From NCBI RefSeq assembly GCF_041146395.1, contig NC_090983.1, positions 66,533,501 through 66,597,500 on the forward strand: a stretch of DNA of 64,000 bases, given 5' to 3'. Shown here piece by piece: positions 37,635 through 49,697 of this stretch (position 1 is the first letter of the stretch; every line of letters starts with the position of its first letter). The DNA is from Eulemur rufifrons. Lineage: Eukaryota > Chordata > Mammalia > Primates > Lemuridae. The translations under genes were made by a program, and so were the position numbers. The notes beneath the pieces were generated by a model. That model saw nothing but the letters and a program-made list of their open reading frames with translations, ran no database searches and was not told the origin of the DNA.

Positions 37635-38108
37635 GTATTTATTTCCTATAGCTGCTGTAGTAACAAATTGCCACAAACATGATGGCTTCATTCTCTTACA
37701 GTTCTGGAGGCCAGAAATCCACGATCAGTTTCACTAGGCAGAAATCAAGGTGTTGGCAGGATCATGCTTCTTCTGGAGGCTCTAGGGGGAGAATCTATTC
37801 CTTGACTCTTTCAGTTTCTGGTGGCTGCCAGTATTTCTTGACTCATGGCCATGTCACCCCAATTCTATCTCTGTCTTCACATCATCTTCTTCTCTGTGTG
37901 TGAATGAAATTTCCCTCTTTCTCCCTCCCACCTGTAAAGGCACTTGTGATTACATTTAGAGCCCACCCAGATAATGCCAGATCATCTCATCTCCAGATCC
38001 TTAATCTCATCTTCAAAAACCCTTTCTCCTTATAAGTGAACCTCTACAGGTTCCAAAGATTAGGACTTGACATACTTGGGGGCCATTATTCAGCCTACTG
38101 CAGATGGA
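37635..38108 (-). mobile_element. MaLR LTR (old MLT1)
   Basis: In reverse, 'gctgctgtagtaacaaattg', 'cttacagttctggaggccag', 'aagtgaacctctacagg' and 'gccattattcagcctactgc' follow the old MLT1 LTR. It is strongly diverged. Confidence 0.75.
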
Positions 38109-38494
38109 CTGATTTAAAACATGTAACACACATGAAATTAACTAAAGAGCAGTTTTGGGCTTCTAAAGAGCCCAAAATTGAGGAACAATAGGAGTTTCAC
38201 TTATCTGCCAATCAGAAGAAAGCTGCCATATATATTAGGACACCATAACTAGAGAAAATAATTGGTGGTTTCAAACTTGAGCTCTGTCTCCCCACCCCAA
38301 CCTATGAATCAGAATTTCTACATCTGATTCTCACCTTCACTGAGGCATAAGAGTGGACACTGATGTGTAGCCTGCAGTTTGCCATCAAGCTGCTTCTCAC
38401 AAAGGCAACTCCATATGGCTGACTTCTTGGTAATCAACAGGGACGTATTCGTTTAACCGTGTAAAATTTATCAAGAAAGAAGTCAAATTGTAGT

Positions 38495-38600
38495 AATACT
38501 AGCTAACATTTATTGAGCATTTATTTTGTCCCCAGTAATGTGCTAATTGCCTCAAATGTATTATCTTATTTAATTCTCAAAGCATGGCTTGATTCATTAA
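38495..38600 (-). repeat. MIR SINE, left half
   Basis: 'ctagctaacatttattgagc', 'aatgtgctaattgcctcaaa' and 'tcttatttaattctcaaagc' are MIR in reverse. The other half (38990-39125, 'cctcattttataagtgggaa', 'ctaacttgc'-like and 'gaacccaattctacccaacc') lies about 390 bp on. Confidence 0.8.
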
Positions 38601-38985
38601 GGCTCTCTCAAGATATCCTACACAGACACACAAAAAAGATTTATTGGAAGGTCTCTCTGGGCTGGCTCACAAATCAGAAGAGCTGCACAGACAGGGTTAC
38701 GAAGGACAGAAACAACAGCAGTTCTATTCTGGGAACTCCATCACAGCTCTTGTTGCTTTTGTCAGTCTGTGCACCATCACTGGATAACTGTCTAAACAGC
38801 CTTCCACCTCTGTGGGTTTTCACTCATAGTCTGAATTCCAAGCAGAGTTAATCCAACCCTGTTGGGACGAGGGTGCTATCATTGGCTTTGTCTGAGACAA
38901 ATGCCCACCCTGGGCCAGGACAGCAGGTTCAGTTACGAAAAAAAGAGTGAGAATGAGAAATGGAGGAGGTAAAAGTGATAATTGC
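38600..38985. mobile_element. Unassigned insertion splitting a MIR
   Basis: About 390 bp with no match I can name separates two halves of one MIR. It begins near 'cttgattcattaaggctctc' and ends near 'ggaggtaaaagtgataattg'. It may be a retroelement. The 112-codon plus-strand frame starts in the MIR and runs through it. Confidence 0.4.
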
Positions 38986-38989
38986 TTCA

Positions 38990-39125
38990 TAAATAATGTT
39001 ATTATCCTCATTTTATAAGTGGGAATAATTGAGCCTCAGAGAGTTTGCAATTTAGTAGCAGGTTGCAAAGACACCAATTGAACCCAATTCTACCCAACCC
39101 AGAGCCCCTATTCTTAACTGCTATT
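38990..39125 (-). repeat. MIR SINE, right half
   Basis: It continues the element at 38495-38600: 'aattgagcctcagagagttt', 'gtagcaggttgcaaagacac' and 'ccagagcccctattctt' follow the MIR reverse order. Confidence 0.75.
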
Positions 39126-39329
39126 CTATTTTCAGTGTCTGCTACAACCAAAAAGGACAAAATGTGAAGCAGTTTCCACATGAAGTTACAAGAGCCGAGG
39201 TATTCCGGAGCATGTTGAGACCCAGAAAAGTATTTGTAGAGTGAGAATCCTCTCTGTTCATTCTGAACAGGTATGAGTGCCAACACCGAGGATGCTGTGT
39301 TGAATAAGATAGACACATCTCATTGCTAA

Positions 39330-39800
39330 AGTGTGGTTGTGAGGAGCAGAAACTCAACTCAAATGAGCTTAAACCAAAGAGTCATTATTGACCAAGGCAA
39401 TGGGCACTCTAAGGAAAGATGAGCTTCAGCAACATTGAATACAGTGTCGTCAGAAACTCTCTCTCTCTCTTGCTCACTCCCTCCTTCCCTCCTTCCCTTC
39501 CTCCCTCTCTTTATCTTTAGGTTCTATTTTTCTCTGTGTTAGCTTCATTCCCAGGAAGGCGCCCTCCATATGAAGGAAAAGGTGGCCATCTCTTTTCTCC
39601 CAGCATTCCTGGCAATTCTCTAAGAGGATTCTGAATGGCCCTTCATGGGTCCTGCACGGAGTCAACAAGACAGACCAGTCAGTGTGTCCAGGGAAAGGCT
39701 GTGCACATTCTGACCGGCTCTCCTGGCTCCTGCGTCCACGCCTGTAGTGGAGTAAGGGGGGAATAGGTCAGTACGATTGGCAGACCCATTATCATCACAC
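39330..39800 (-). repeat. Ancient interspersed repeat, unnamed family copy B
   Basis: 'gtgaggagcagaaactcaac', 'aaatgagcttaaaccaaaga', 'agcttcattcccaggaaggc' and 'aaaggtggccatctctttt' belong to the same family as 5330-5830, but reversed. A CT/CCTT-rich low-complexity run lies at 39459-39520. Confidence 0.5.
39459..39520. repeat. CT/CCTT low-complexity tract
   Basis: CT units followed by CCTT/CCCT units for about 60 bp on the plus strand. Confidence 0.9.
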
Positions 39801-40074
39801 TTCCCTCCAAAATAAAAAAGCAGTGCTATTCCAGAAAAAGGAGGAAAGGATAGTAAGCAGGGAAAAAATTCAGATTATATACAAATCACAGATGTCTGCT
39901 CCCGTGACCTACAGAGTTTATCTTCTCAAAGCGTTTTCTGTATCCGCCAGTCATTATCGTACGTACTAGAAGTGCCAGCTGATCTTTCCTCTAGAAGAGA
40001 AAGTGAAAAGGCACAAACACTTTGTACAGGTCAGCTTGTTAGGAAGTCTGAGGAGCTTGTCTACACAGCACTAG

Positions 40075-40205
40075 CATATTACAGGTGTGATCTACCAACC
40101 AGCCACATCACCACCTGAAATGCAAGATCTTGGGCCCCTCCTCACCTAGTGAATCAGAATCTGCCTGTGTGATTCTTACACATACTAACGTTTGGTCTGT
40201 ACTAG
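40075..40205 (+). mobile_element. MER5-like hAT fragment
   Basis: 'cacatcaccacctgaaatgc', 'ggcccctcctcacctagtga' and 'atcagaatctgcctgtgtga' match the central part of MER5-type hAT MITEs. Confidence 0.55.
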
Positions 40206-40479
40206 AGTCTATAGAATGACAGCAATTTCAGGAAAAACACTGAGGCAAAATAAGATTATAGAGTGACAGAAATAAATCAAAGCTAGGGTGAAAAGCAGAA
40301 GGTAAAAGAATGAAATAAAGGAGAGAAAGGGACAGAAAGAAAGCAAAACACAAGCAGTAGCAGAAGCGGCATTTGGGTGGACAAGGCATGTTCTCAGGAG
40401 GGAGAGCTGGGAATCAACCTCACCCTCATCAATCTGGCGAGTTTTGTGTAGAAGACGTGATTTCCCCAGCATGATGGTG

Positions 40480-40722
40480 GGAACAACATGGGCTTGGGAG
40501 GCAGAAAGGCCTGGGTTTGAATTCTCATTTTGCCACTTACCAGCCTTATGAATTTAGGCAAATTACTCATCCTCTCTGGCATCAGTCTTCTGATCTGTAA
40601 ATTGGGGAGAGTGATACCTCCTTCACAGTATTCTCCCGAGGCTTGAGAAAGATAATATATGGAAGGTACCCAGCAAAATACTTGTTAGTTGTGTTAGTCG
40701 CCTCCCACTTCTCTTAACATTT
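40480..40722 (+). repeat. MIR SINE, near full length
   Basis: 'caacatgggcttgggaggca', 'aaggcctgggtttgaattct', 'ggcaaattactcatcctctc', 'ctgatctgtaaattggggag' and 'ggaaggtacccagcaaaat' follow the whole forward MIR. Confidence 0.85.
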
Positions 40723-40844
40723 TCTACAGAAGACAAAGAAATGGAATGTAGGAAGACACAAGTTTGGGCTTAATATGAAGAAGAGCTTTCTAACAATTTG
40801 AGGCTCTCCATAGTCCAATGAGCTGTGACTTCCCTGCTTTGGAC

Positions 40845-41222
40845 TGAATGTTGTGTCCCCCCAAATTTATGTGTTGAAGCCCTAACCCCCAAAGTGACCA
40901 TATTTGGAGACAGGGCCTTTATGAAGGTAACTAAGGTTACATGAGATCATAGATTGGAGCTCTGGTCTAATAGGATTAGTGTCCATATAGGAAGAGGTAC
41001 CAGAGAACTCTCTCTCTCCTTCTTTCCCCCTCTCTCCCCTATATGACACAGAGAAAAGCCAGCTGTCTGCAAGCCAGGAAAAGAACCTTCACCAGGAAAC
41101 AAACCCTGCAGGAACATTGACCTTGGACTTTCCAGCCTTCAGAAGTGTGAGAAAATAAATTTTTGTTATTTGAGCCACTCAGTCTATTATATTTTGTTAT
41201 GGTAGCCGGAGCAGACTAAGCT
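40845..41222 (+). mobile_element. MaLR solo LTR (MLT1 type)
   Basis: It starts 'ggactgaatgttgtgtcccc' and has 'acccccaaagtgaccatatt', 'ggacagggc'-like, 'taggattagtgtccatatag', 'agaaaataaatttttgttat' and 'ttttgttatggtagcc'. This is in consensus order for MLT1. A (CT)n-rich section sits at 41003-41040. Confidence 0.9.
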
Positions 41223-41329
41223 ACTCCCCTCCCTGGAATCATTAAAACAGAAGCTGACAGCCACCACTCATAGATACAAAAGGACTTTCTGCAGGAGGAA
41301 AGTGGAGTGAGAGCCAACTATCCCTAAAC

Positions 41330-41507
41330 CACAGCATTTCAACATTCGCTGCTCATTAGAGTCACCAGAGGAACATTTTAAAAACACTGATGCCCAAGCT
41401 CTCCCCTCCAGACCAATTAAATCAGAATCTCTGGGTGTGTGCATTTTTAAATATTGTCCCAGGTGATTTTAATGTGCAGCCAAGGCAAGGTTGAAAATCA
41501 CTCCCTT
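41330..41507 (-). mobile_element. MER5A hAT MITE
   Basis: 'tcattagagtcaccagagga', 'accaattaaatcagaatctc' and 'ccaggtgattttaatgtgca' are MER5A core phrases on a full-length copy of about 175 bp. Its ends still show the imperfect inverted repeats ('catttcaacattcgctgctc' and 'aatcactccc'). Confidence 0.85.
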
Positions 41508-41763
41508 AAGAGACCTGAGACCCTTTTTAGCTCTGAGTTACTGTTAATTTACTGAAACTTACATTTGGTGACATAATAAGGGAGTATGTTTCACAAACCC
41601 TGTTTTGCTAGAACGAGAATTGTGAAGTTAAGTTTCCCAAGTTACTAAACAAGCTGGTAGTGAAGCTATTACATATTTCAGTCTGTGATCTTTGGAACTC
41701 TTAAATAAGATGCAAACTACGTTTGGCTGTGTAGTAGACATCTGATGTTTTTGCTAGGCCAGT

Positions 41764-42098
41764 GCTATGGACTAAATTGTGTTTCTCCCCACCCTCCAAA
41801 TTCACATGTTGAACCCCTAAGCCCCAGTGTGATGGTATTTGGAGATAAGGCCTTTGGGAGATAGTAGGTTTAGATGAAGTCATCAATGTGGAGCACATGC
41901 TTTCTCTCTCTCTCTCCTGCGTGAGGACATGGTGACATGATGGCTGTCTGCAAACCAAGAAGAGAGCCCTTACCAGAACCCATCCACGCTGGCACACTGA
42001 TCTTGGACTTCCAACCTCCAGAATTGTGGAAAAAATCTTTTGTTTAAACCACCCAGTCTATGATATTTTGTTATGGCAGCTCAAGCCCAGTAAAACAG
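41764..42098 (+). mobile_element. MaLR solo LTR (MLT1 type)
   Basis: It begins 'tgctatggactaaattgtgt', with 'ccccagtgtgatggtatttg', 'gcgtgaggacatggtgacat', 'cagaacccatccacgctggc' and 'gatattttgttatggcagct' in order. The 98-codon minus-strand frame is LTR-derived. Confidence 0.9.
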
Positions 42099-42099
42099 C

Positions 42100-42520
42100 C
42101 AGTATCCTTTTTCCTTATTTTAGAAATAGCTCTTTTCTTTTGGGAAACTACCCCTGCCCAATTCTATTTAGTCTTAATGGGACTGTCAATCAACAGGGTC
42201 CCCCATGTGACCCAAATTAAGCCAATCAGACTCTCCGGGAAGAATGACAAAAGAACTATGTGGGTGGAATGGGGCTATTCCCGTGGTATGACCTAAAGAA
42301 AGAAGGTATTTATATTTCTGAAAAAGATCCTGTAGCTTTCTGCTTCCCTTTTTCCCCAAGACCTGGCTCTTCAGCATTTCCTTTAATTCTGTGAGCTGTA
42401 TAGTATCCTTCCAAGAAATTCCTTTTCCATCTAGGTGAGTCAGAGCTTCTTTCAATTGCTTGCGGAACAGATTCAGAAATTGGTACCTGGAAATGAGCAC
42501 TGCAAACAACAGAACTTTGC
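42100..42520 (+). repeat. Ancient interspersed repeat, unnamed family copy C
   Basis: 'catgtgacccaaattaagcc', 'aatcagactctccgggaaga' and 'gcttccctttttccccaaga' match the same family and strand as 5330-5830. The 107-codon minus-strand frames here are not genes. Confidence 0.45.
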
Positions 42521-42969
42521 TGTGGAAATAGGAGAATTAGGTAAATGCAAGTCCGTTGAGAAAGTTGAAGCCAGTTATTTTTCTTGAACTTCCCAAGTTC
42601 TACATTCACCAATAAATTTCCCTTTTTGCTCAACCTAGTCCTGATTAATATAGGCTATTTATGCAAAATGCAAGGACTTATGCTAGCAAGGTGTCTCTTT
42701 CCTTGTGGTTATTTGGTGAATTGAAGCGGGTTGACGTTGGGTACCTGCCTGGTAGCACTTTTTTTAACCCATTAGAGTAGCCTCCTTGCACATCAATACC
42801 TGGCCCCAAACCAAGCCTTTTGCTTTTACAGCCCTCAAGCCAATCAATGAGAACCGGAAATTTAGGTGCAGAGAGAAGTACCCAACCAAACTCCCCCTCT
42901 TTCTAAAATTAGCGTCCTAGAAAGAGCAGATGGAAAACAAAAAGGCAGAGCACAGCAGGTGAACACAAT

Positions 42970-43105
42970 AGCAATGACGATGACCACCATTTGTTAAACT
43001 CTTACTATGTGTCAGACATTGAGCTATTGTCATTTAATCCTAGAAGAGCAATACTATTTTGTTTTGTTTTATTTTGTTTTTAAGGTTGAGCTACAGAGGC
43101 ACAGA
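42970..43105 (-). repeat. MIR SINE
   Basis: 'taaactcttactatgtgtca', 'gacattgagctattgtcatt' and 'acagaggcacagaactgaa' follow MIR in reverse. A TTTTG-rich run (43060-43080) interrupts it. Confidence 0.75.
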
Positions 43106-43149
43106 ACTGAATTGATTCAATCAGTCACTCATTTCCGTTGCTGGCATGA

Positions 43150-43700
43150 TATAATCATCTGTCTAGACATGACCCCAACTTTTTCTTATCGTTTTCATCC
43201 TTCATCCCCAAGTGTATCTAATGTGTGTCCTTCCAATCTACTTTCCATAGACTTACAGATCCGTAAAAATATGTAGTATAGTGTCTGCTTTTAAAATGTA
43301 TATAAATGAATCATACTGTATGTCTCACTCTGCAATTTGCTTTTTTTACTCAGCATTATGTTTCTGAGATTCCTCCACGTTGATATATATAGAGAGAGCT
43401 AGTTCATCTGTTTAAACGGCTCCATTGTATACTATCATATCAATATACTATACCTTACTTATGTATTTTCTCCTGATGGATATTTACACTGTTTCTAATT
43501 CTTTCCTATTGCAAAATAAAATATTTCAATGAATACTTTTGTGCATGTCACTCAATGCATTGTGCAAAAGTCTCTCTAAGATTTACCTAGAAGTAGAATT
43601 GCCTTACGCTATCTGCATTTTCAGTTGTAGTAAATCCTGCCAAACTACTTTTCAAAGTAGCTTTGCTAGTTTACACTCCCACCAACAGTATATGAGAGTT
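43150..43700 (-). repeat. L1 LINE fragment
   Basis: Reading in reverse: 'ctcagcattatgtttctgag', 'attcctccacgttgatatat', 'acctagaagtagaattgcct', 'actacttttcaaagtagctt' and 'ttacactcccaccaacagta'. These are standard L1 ORF2/3' phrases. Confidence 0.8.
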
Positions 43701-43800
43701 CTTAAGATAGATACTATTACTACCTCCATTTTGCAGATGAGGAAACTGAGGAAACACATAAAATGTCCAAGGCTAAACACCGTATCTATCTGAACCATGT
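43700..43800 (-). repeat. MIR SINE
   Basis: 'ctattactacctccattttg', 'cagatgaggaaactgaggaa' and 'aaatgtccaaggctaaacac' follow MIR in reverse. Confidence 0.75.
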
Positions 43801-43859
43801 CCATGTAACTCCAGAACTACAGTATACAATGTCACCATGCGACATACACTAATTAACAG

Positions 43860-44451
43860 TTAGAAATATATTCAGCTGCGAGTGAAAGAACCACCTACCA
43901 GTAGCTTAAGCAGTTTAGGCATTTCCCATCTGACCAACAAAGACTAGAGAGAGGTAATTGCAGAGCAGGTGAGTAGGTCAGCAGCTCAGCTGTGTCAACT
44001 TGGGCACTTTGAGTTTTTCATTTCACCACTCTTAGCTCTTGAGTTTTCTCCCTTATCTCCTCTCGGTCCTAGGATGGCTCACATTGCTCTGTCATCGTGT
44101 CAGAGTTCCAAGCTGGAAAAAGGGGGACACAGTGGCACCATGAAGCTCCTCTTCTGCCCTTATCCTCATCCCAGAAAATGTCTTCTGGGCCTGGCGCAGT
44201 GGCTCACACCTGTAATCCTAGTGTTCTGGGAGGCTAAGATGAGAGGATTGCTTGAAGTCAGAAGGTCAAGACCCCCATCTCTACTAAAAAAAAGAAAAAA
44301 TAACCCGGGCACAGTGGTGAGTACCTGTAGTCCCAGCTACTCAGGAGGCTGAGGCAGGAGGATCATTTGAGCACAGGAGTTTGAGGTTGCTGTGAGCTAA
44401 GCTGACACCATGGCACTCTAGCCAGGGCAACAGAGTGAGACTTTGTCTCAA

Positions 44452-44484
<33 letters not shown>

Positions 44485-44600
44485 ACGTCTTCTGGAATCC
44501 CCACTCATCCCAGTTTGCTTCCTTTTTTTTGTCTGATGGGTCAGAGCCCGCTGGACCAATCTTCAGGCAAAGTGGGATGAGACACTCATGTCTGGTTTAG
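43860..44600 (-). repeat. Ancient interspersed repeat, unnamed family copy D, split by an Alu
   Basis: 'cagctgcgagtgaaagaacc', 'ggaccaatcttcaggcaaag' and 'tgtctggtttagatcaacc' belong to the same family as the other copies, in reverse orientation. The Alu at 44188-44479 lies in it. Confidence 0.5.
44188..44479 (+). repeat. Alu SINE with long TSD
   Basis: The flanks repeat 'agaaaatgtcttctgg' (44173-44188 region) and 'agaaaaacgtcttctgg' (about 44479-44495), a TSD of about 16 bp. It has a strepsirrhine right-arm junction and a poly-A tail. The 127-codon frame at 43969-44352 ends in it. Confidence 0.93.
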
Positions 44601-44869
44601 ATCAACCATGACTCAGCCACTGGGGCTACAGGAAGGATCTACTTCCCTGGAACTCAGGCTATCCCCAAGTCTAAAATCTGTTCTGTTAGCAAGAAAGAAA
44701 GGGAACGACTCCTGGATACTAAAGTGGTTTTTCTGCCAACTTGGTCTCTTCCTAGATCTCTTTGCTGACTTCTCTTCCCCACTCAGTTATTTAATTCTTG
44801 CTTGGTCCTGGGCCTCTTCTCTAAGGTACTTAAAAGAAGGCCAACAGATCACCAACAGGCCAAATTTGA

Positions 44870-46053
44870 GTTTTTAACCTCTGCTGTGTATTCCCTGGGC
44901 TGATAGTATCCATTTTCATAGCTTTAATTACCATCTACATATTGATGACTCCTAAATTTGTATCTCCAGCTTCCTCCTCTGTCTTGAGGCTTCAGATCCA
45001 TATGTACCATTGCCTACTTGGATATTCCTAAGACACATCAACGTCAATGTGTCCAAAACTGAGCTTTTCACCTCCCACCCAAACTTACTCTTTCTTTTCT
45101 GGTGCATACTGTCTCCGTGAACGCCACCCCCTTCCACCCAGTTGCCCAAGTTAGAGCCCGGCAAGATATCTTCATACTTTCACTCACTTCCCACATAATA
45201 GCTCTCAGATTTGCTTTTCTTCATATCCAATGCAACCCTGATCTAAAAGTTAGTTACTAAAGTGTTTGTAGCAGGGACAGCAGCGTAGGCACCTGGGAGC
45301 TCATTAAAAATGCAGAATCTCAGGCCCCACCCCAGACCTACTGAGTCAGAATCTGCATTTTAACAAGACCCCCCCGGGGAATTCATTAAAATTTGAGAAC
45401 CCCTCTTGACTTTTGACAAATCTCACTAAGTGGTCTCCCTGCATCAGCCTTACCCCTCAAAACTCTTCCTTTTTACGTTGCAGACCTCTTAAGTCATTTC
45501 CCCCATTAAAGCCCATAACTAGCCCCCCAGTGCTTTAGAGACAGACTACAAAGACCTCTGAGTACAAAGCCCTGCGGAAGCTCCTCTCCTGCCTCATCTC
45601 CAGCCCCATTCTGCCTTGCCCCATGGACTCCAGCCACATTAGTCTCCTTCCAATTCCTGTGCCAGGCCATATTTTTCTCAAGTCAGGGCCTTTTTGCCTG
45701 CTCCCCCACCACCCCAGACTCAGCATGATCTCAATTGCCCTGGCACTTAGAGAGCTAACTCCTACCCTTCCACTTCCTCAAAAAAGCCCCCTCTCTCACA
45801 GCCCAACTGAGATCAGCCACTCTCTTATTAAGCTCTCTTTGCACACTATGCTTCTTTAAACATTTATCACAGTTGTATTTAAATAATGAAGTGTGCGTTT
45901 CATTGCTCAATGTCAGTCTTCTCAATTGAATTGAAGCTGTAAGACAACTGCGCCAGCTCTGTGCATTGTTCCATCCTTTCAGCGCCTAGCACGGTGCTAG
46001 ATCCACATTAGGCGCTCGATCAGTGTCAGTTGATTTAATAAATATGAATGAAT
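44870..46053 (+). repeat. L2 LINE, long segment, with MER5A inserted
   Basis: Near-continuous L2 sense order: 'atattgatgactcctaaatt', 'tgtgtccaaaactgagcttt', 'ctttagagacagactacaaa', 'agttgtatttaaataatgaa', 'gcgcctagcacggtgctaga' and 'aataaatatgaatgaa' at the 3' end. About 1.2 kb survives. MER5A (45262-45405) has inserted. The 78- and 70-codon frames are L2 shadows. Confidence 0.85.
45262..45405 (+). mobile_element. MER5A hAT MITE inside L2
   Basis: 'cacctgggagctcattaaaa', 'atgcagaatctcaggcccca', 'cctactgagtcagaatctgc' and 'gagaacccc' match MER5A. L2 sequence resumes at either side. Confidence 0.8.
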
Positions 46054-46059
46054 AATCGT

Positions 46060-47045
46060 CCCCTAGGAGCCGTGCTCACTCAGGGTGGTCCTGCTTTCTC
46101 AGTGCAATTGGGATCAAGAATTGGAAAGAGTGCAGAGGGCCAAGGAAGTAGAACTTGCCCACCAGCAAGCTAATCAGGGATGAAAATGTCCGATTCTGAT
46201 AGATGTACCCCGTGCACGTGCTAAAAGGAAAACAGAAGCAGCCCGCCTGAGGGTGATGGTAAACATTTCGTTCCCGGGCCAGTGCCCTCCTCCTCAATAC
46301 ACTCCCAAACTGACCTTTAGAAGGACATTTGTATAGTGGGAGGTCTCTTTTAACCTCCAGTGAATAGGGGTATGAAGTGGTGTTTGCTTTTTGCCCTTTG
46401 TTCTCTGGCTGAGAAAAGTCTGGAGGCGGCGGAGTGAGGCTGAGTAATACAATTGCCTTCCCTTTCAAATGCTAAAGAGGGTTTTTGCTCCTGGTTTAGT
46501 ATAATCTGAGAGTTGTGAAGGTCTGGAAGGGATCCACTCCCCTTCATTTTTGGCATCTCATTTCCTGCAGGCTAGGGGTAACCGCAATTAATTTAAAAAC
46601 TGGAGCTGTAGAAATGTAGTCAACATTGCCCTTCAAGCATCTCTGCGAGGTGAGGCAATGTAAGAGAGTTCAATGCTCAGTTTACAGGAAGGACATCCAG
46701 GTGAAACATGGGATATATAAAATCCTGTGGTCCTGAAGCTGGCCACAGGTCCTGGTGTTCCTGGGATTCTCTGCACCCAGGAGAGAGCAGAAGTCCAGAG
46801 GATGACTTACTCCAGGTGGCGTCTTGTCACAGGCTTTGACGCCTACACAGGCATGGATATCAGTTTTAAGGCATGACATTTGTGCAATTTGGAGGGCTTT
46901 CCAAATTAAGAAAGAGAGCATCATGGATAAAAATCAGGTACAGGACTTTGGAAAGATCTAGTGTAACTGAAATCCTTCCTTGGCTTCATGATACATTCAC
47001 ATCTTAGCCCTCCAGCCTCCCACTGAGGACACTGGAAAAGCTAAA
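46060..47045. other. Unique, moderately GC-rich sequence
   Basis: CpGs are clustered around 46200-46440 with a CACGTG E-box near 46216. The 130-codon minus-strand frame at 46076-46468 has no splice support. The minus-strand frame near 46682-46924 contains a GTAAGT-type donor word but gives no convincing exon. I see no repeat. Confidence 0.35.
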
Positions 47046-47049
47046 GCTT

Positions 47050-47195
47050 GGGAGCCCTTGGACAAGTGACTCACTGCCTAAAGGCTTTATTGAGTAATCT
47101 GTAAAATGGGACCCTCAATTCCTTTCCACAGAGATAATGTCAAGATGCATGAGATGGCAGTAGAGAAAGTACCTAGTGTTTTAGGAGGGGCTCAC
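47050..47195 (+). repeat. MIR SINE
   Basis: 'cccttggacaagtgactcac', 'ttgagtaatctgtaaaatgg', 'gataatgtcaagatgcatga' and 'aaagtacctagtgtttt' follow the forward MIR from mid-element to near its end. Confidence 0.7.
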
Positions 47196-47389
47196 TACAA
47201 ATGTCCTCATGGAGACCTTCTTCCTGTGAGTTTATATAGATCCCTCTGGGCTACCTTCTTCCCTTTAGAATCTCCTTTGTCTTTACTGAAGTTTTTGCAG
47301 ATACTGTTGTACTCCACCCGGAATATGTATTATTACCCGGAGACTGAAGCAAAGTTCTCCAACAAGGGCAGCTGAAGTCAACACATTTT

Positions 47390-47950
47390 TGTGTGTCAGG
47401 TTTTAGTCTGGAATGTCGATTCTTAGTGCGCTCATGGCTGAAGAATGACCAGACGCACCAGAGTAAGGCAAGCATGAGGTGAAGTGTATCAAGGGGGAGG
47501 AAGACAGGATTATGGAGCAAGAGCAAGGCATAGCTTTACAAAGCATGATACAAATCATGATACAGAAGATGACCAGACTCCTTGTCGCTGCAGAAAAAGA
47601 GAGAACTTGGTTATGGTCTGGGTCTTGTTTTGTGGTGTCTGGGTAGGGAACTCCCCGTGGTTCAAACATCACCATAGAACCACTTTGATTGGACAGTTGG
47701 GAGCTGCATGACCTGAGTCATACTGCGCATGTGGGTTCTAGGTCACTTCCCGGACTTTATGGTATGTATGCTGCTTGGCCCCTGGGCTAGAGAGTCCTCT
47801 GCATTCTTTTGCAGCTGGCGTACCAAGTTCTTATTGGTATTCCCTCCTCTCCCAGGTATGGAGAATTAGGGTGGGGCAGGACCAAGATGGGGGCAACAGC
47901 ACCCACTTTCGTCCCTAGGAAACCCAGAATCCCTCCCTATGTACCTAACA
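47390..47950. mobile_element. Possible solo LTR, about 560 bp
   Basis: The block opens TGTGTCAGGTTTTAG and closes CTAACA, so it has the TG...CA ends of an LTR. It includes 'accagagtaaggcaagcatg', 'aggattatggagcaagagca' and 'attggtattccctcctctcc'. Similar words occur in class I ERV LTRs. I see no clear target duplication, and it lacks a name. Overlapping 75-91-codon frames are not genes. Confidence 0.4.
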
Positions 47951-48041
47951 TTTAGGCATTACAAAATTTTGTAATAAATTCAATTTGCTTCAATTTTTTT
48001 CATATTTTTCTTTGCTTTACTTTTTAAATAGCCAGTCCAAG

Positions 48042-48076
48042 GTATGTGTGTGTGTGTGTGGTTTTTTTTTTTTTTT
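48042..48076. repeat. (GT)n followed by poly-T
   Basis: About nine GT units run directly into 14 T residues. Confidence 0.9.
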
Positions 48077-48329
48077 CCTTTGGTTTGTTTAATTTGATTT
48101 GTTGTTTAATTTTTTGCCACTGTGCAAAATGCAATTCAAAGGTCAGTCTGGGGGTGGTCTGTGTGTGTGTTTTCCGTACAGGATGAGGACCATATTGTTT
48201 ACTATCCCTCACCAACTCCACATTTATAATTCTGAGGGCATCTGAGTTTATAATAAATCAAAATCAGCTAGTACACCTATAGAGGAGTGGGAAAGGAAGA
48301 AGGAACATGATGATGACGTGAAGCAATAT

Positions 48330-49036
<707 letters not shown>

Positions 49037-49549
49037 AGTTTTAATGAGTTTTCATATACTGCTTTTTACCAAATTAAAGACTCATGGATTTGTAAGATGA
49101 ATGCCTATTTCCAAGTACAAAAGTATGGAAAAAACTGTGTGTCTCAGAAATGAAGGATAATGGTGCTCTTTCTACCACACCATGTCTTACATTTCTTCCC
49201 TAAATTTCTCTTCATTAGCATCTTGTCCAATAGTAGATGTGCCTTTTGCCAGCATTATTTATTAGCTGGATTATATAGAGAGACATCAGTGTGGGGACCT
49301 GCAGAGTTTTTATTATACCTCCCCTTGTCATCACTTTAAAATGTGATCCAGATATTTGGCAGATCAAGTTGAGAAGGTGACCTTTTTCCCAACTAAAGAA
49401 AGGCACTAGGCAACTGCATGGCAATGTTCAATTGTATCCTACTCCAAGTTTTCAGCTGACCCACTCTGTAGACCACCTTAGCAGAGGCTGGGGAGACCTG
49501 GTTGTGGAAATCCCCCTGTGGGAAACAAAGTAATATAGGAAATGAACTC

Positions 49550-49690
49550 AGCATTTGGTGTGGAGGACTTGAGTCCAGTGGCAACTTCTTCTGCACAAGT
49601 AGCTATGAGACTTTGGGCAAATGACATCCTCTATAAAATGAAACCAATAATCCCATCCTATCTACTCCTGAACATCAGAGTGAGAACTCA
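49550..49690 (+). repeat. MIR SINE fragment
   Basis: 'gactttgggcaaatgacatc', 'cctctataaaatgaaaccaa' and 'taatcccatcctatctact' follow the MIR middle. It ends where the Tigger element begins. Confidence 0.65.
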
Positions 49691-49697
49691 AGATATA

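Noticed and set aside
43969..44352. 127-codon plus-strand frame
   Set aside because: It begins in an ancient repeat and ends in an Alu arm.
46682..46924. Minus-strand frame with a GTAAGT-type word
   Set aside because: A matching acceptor would leave an exon of about 30 bp only, with no other support.
48024..48221. Minus-strand 65-codon frame with Thr-His run
   Set aside because: The run is the (GT)n tract plus poly-T in translation.
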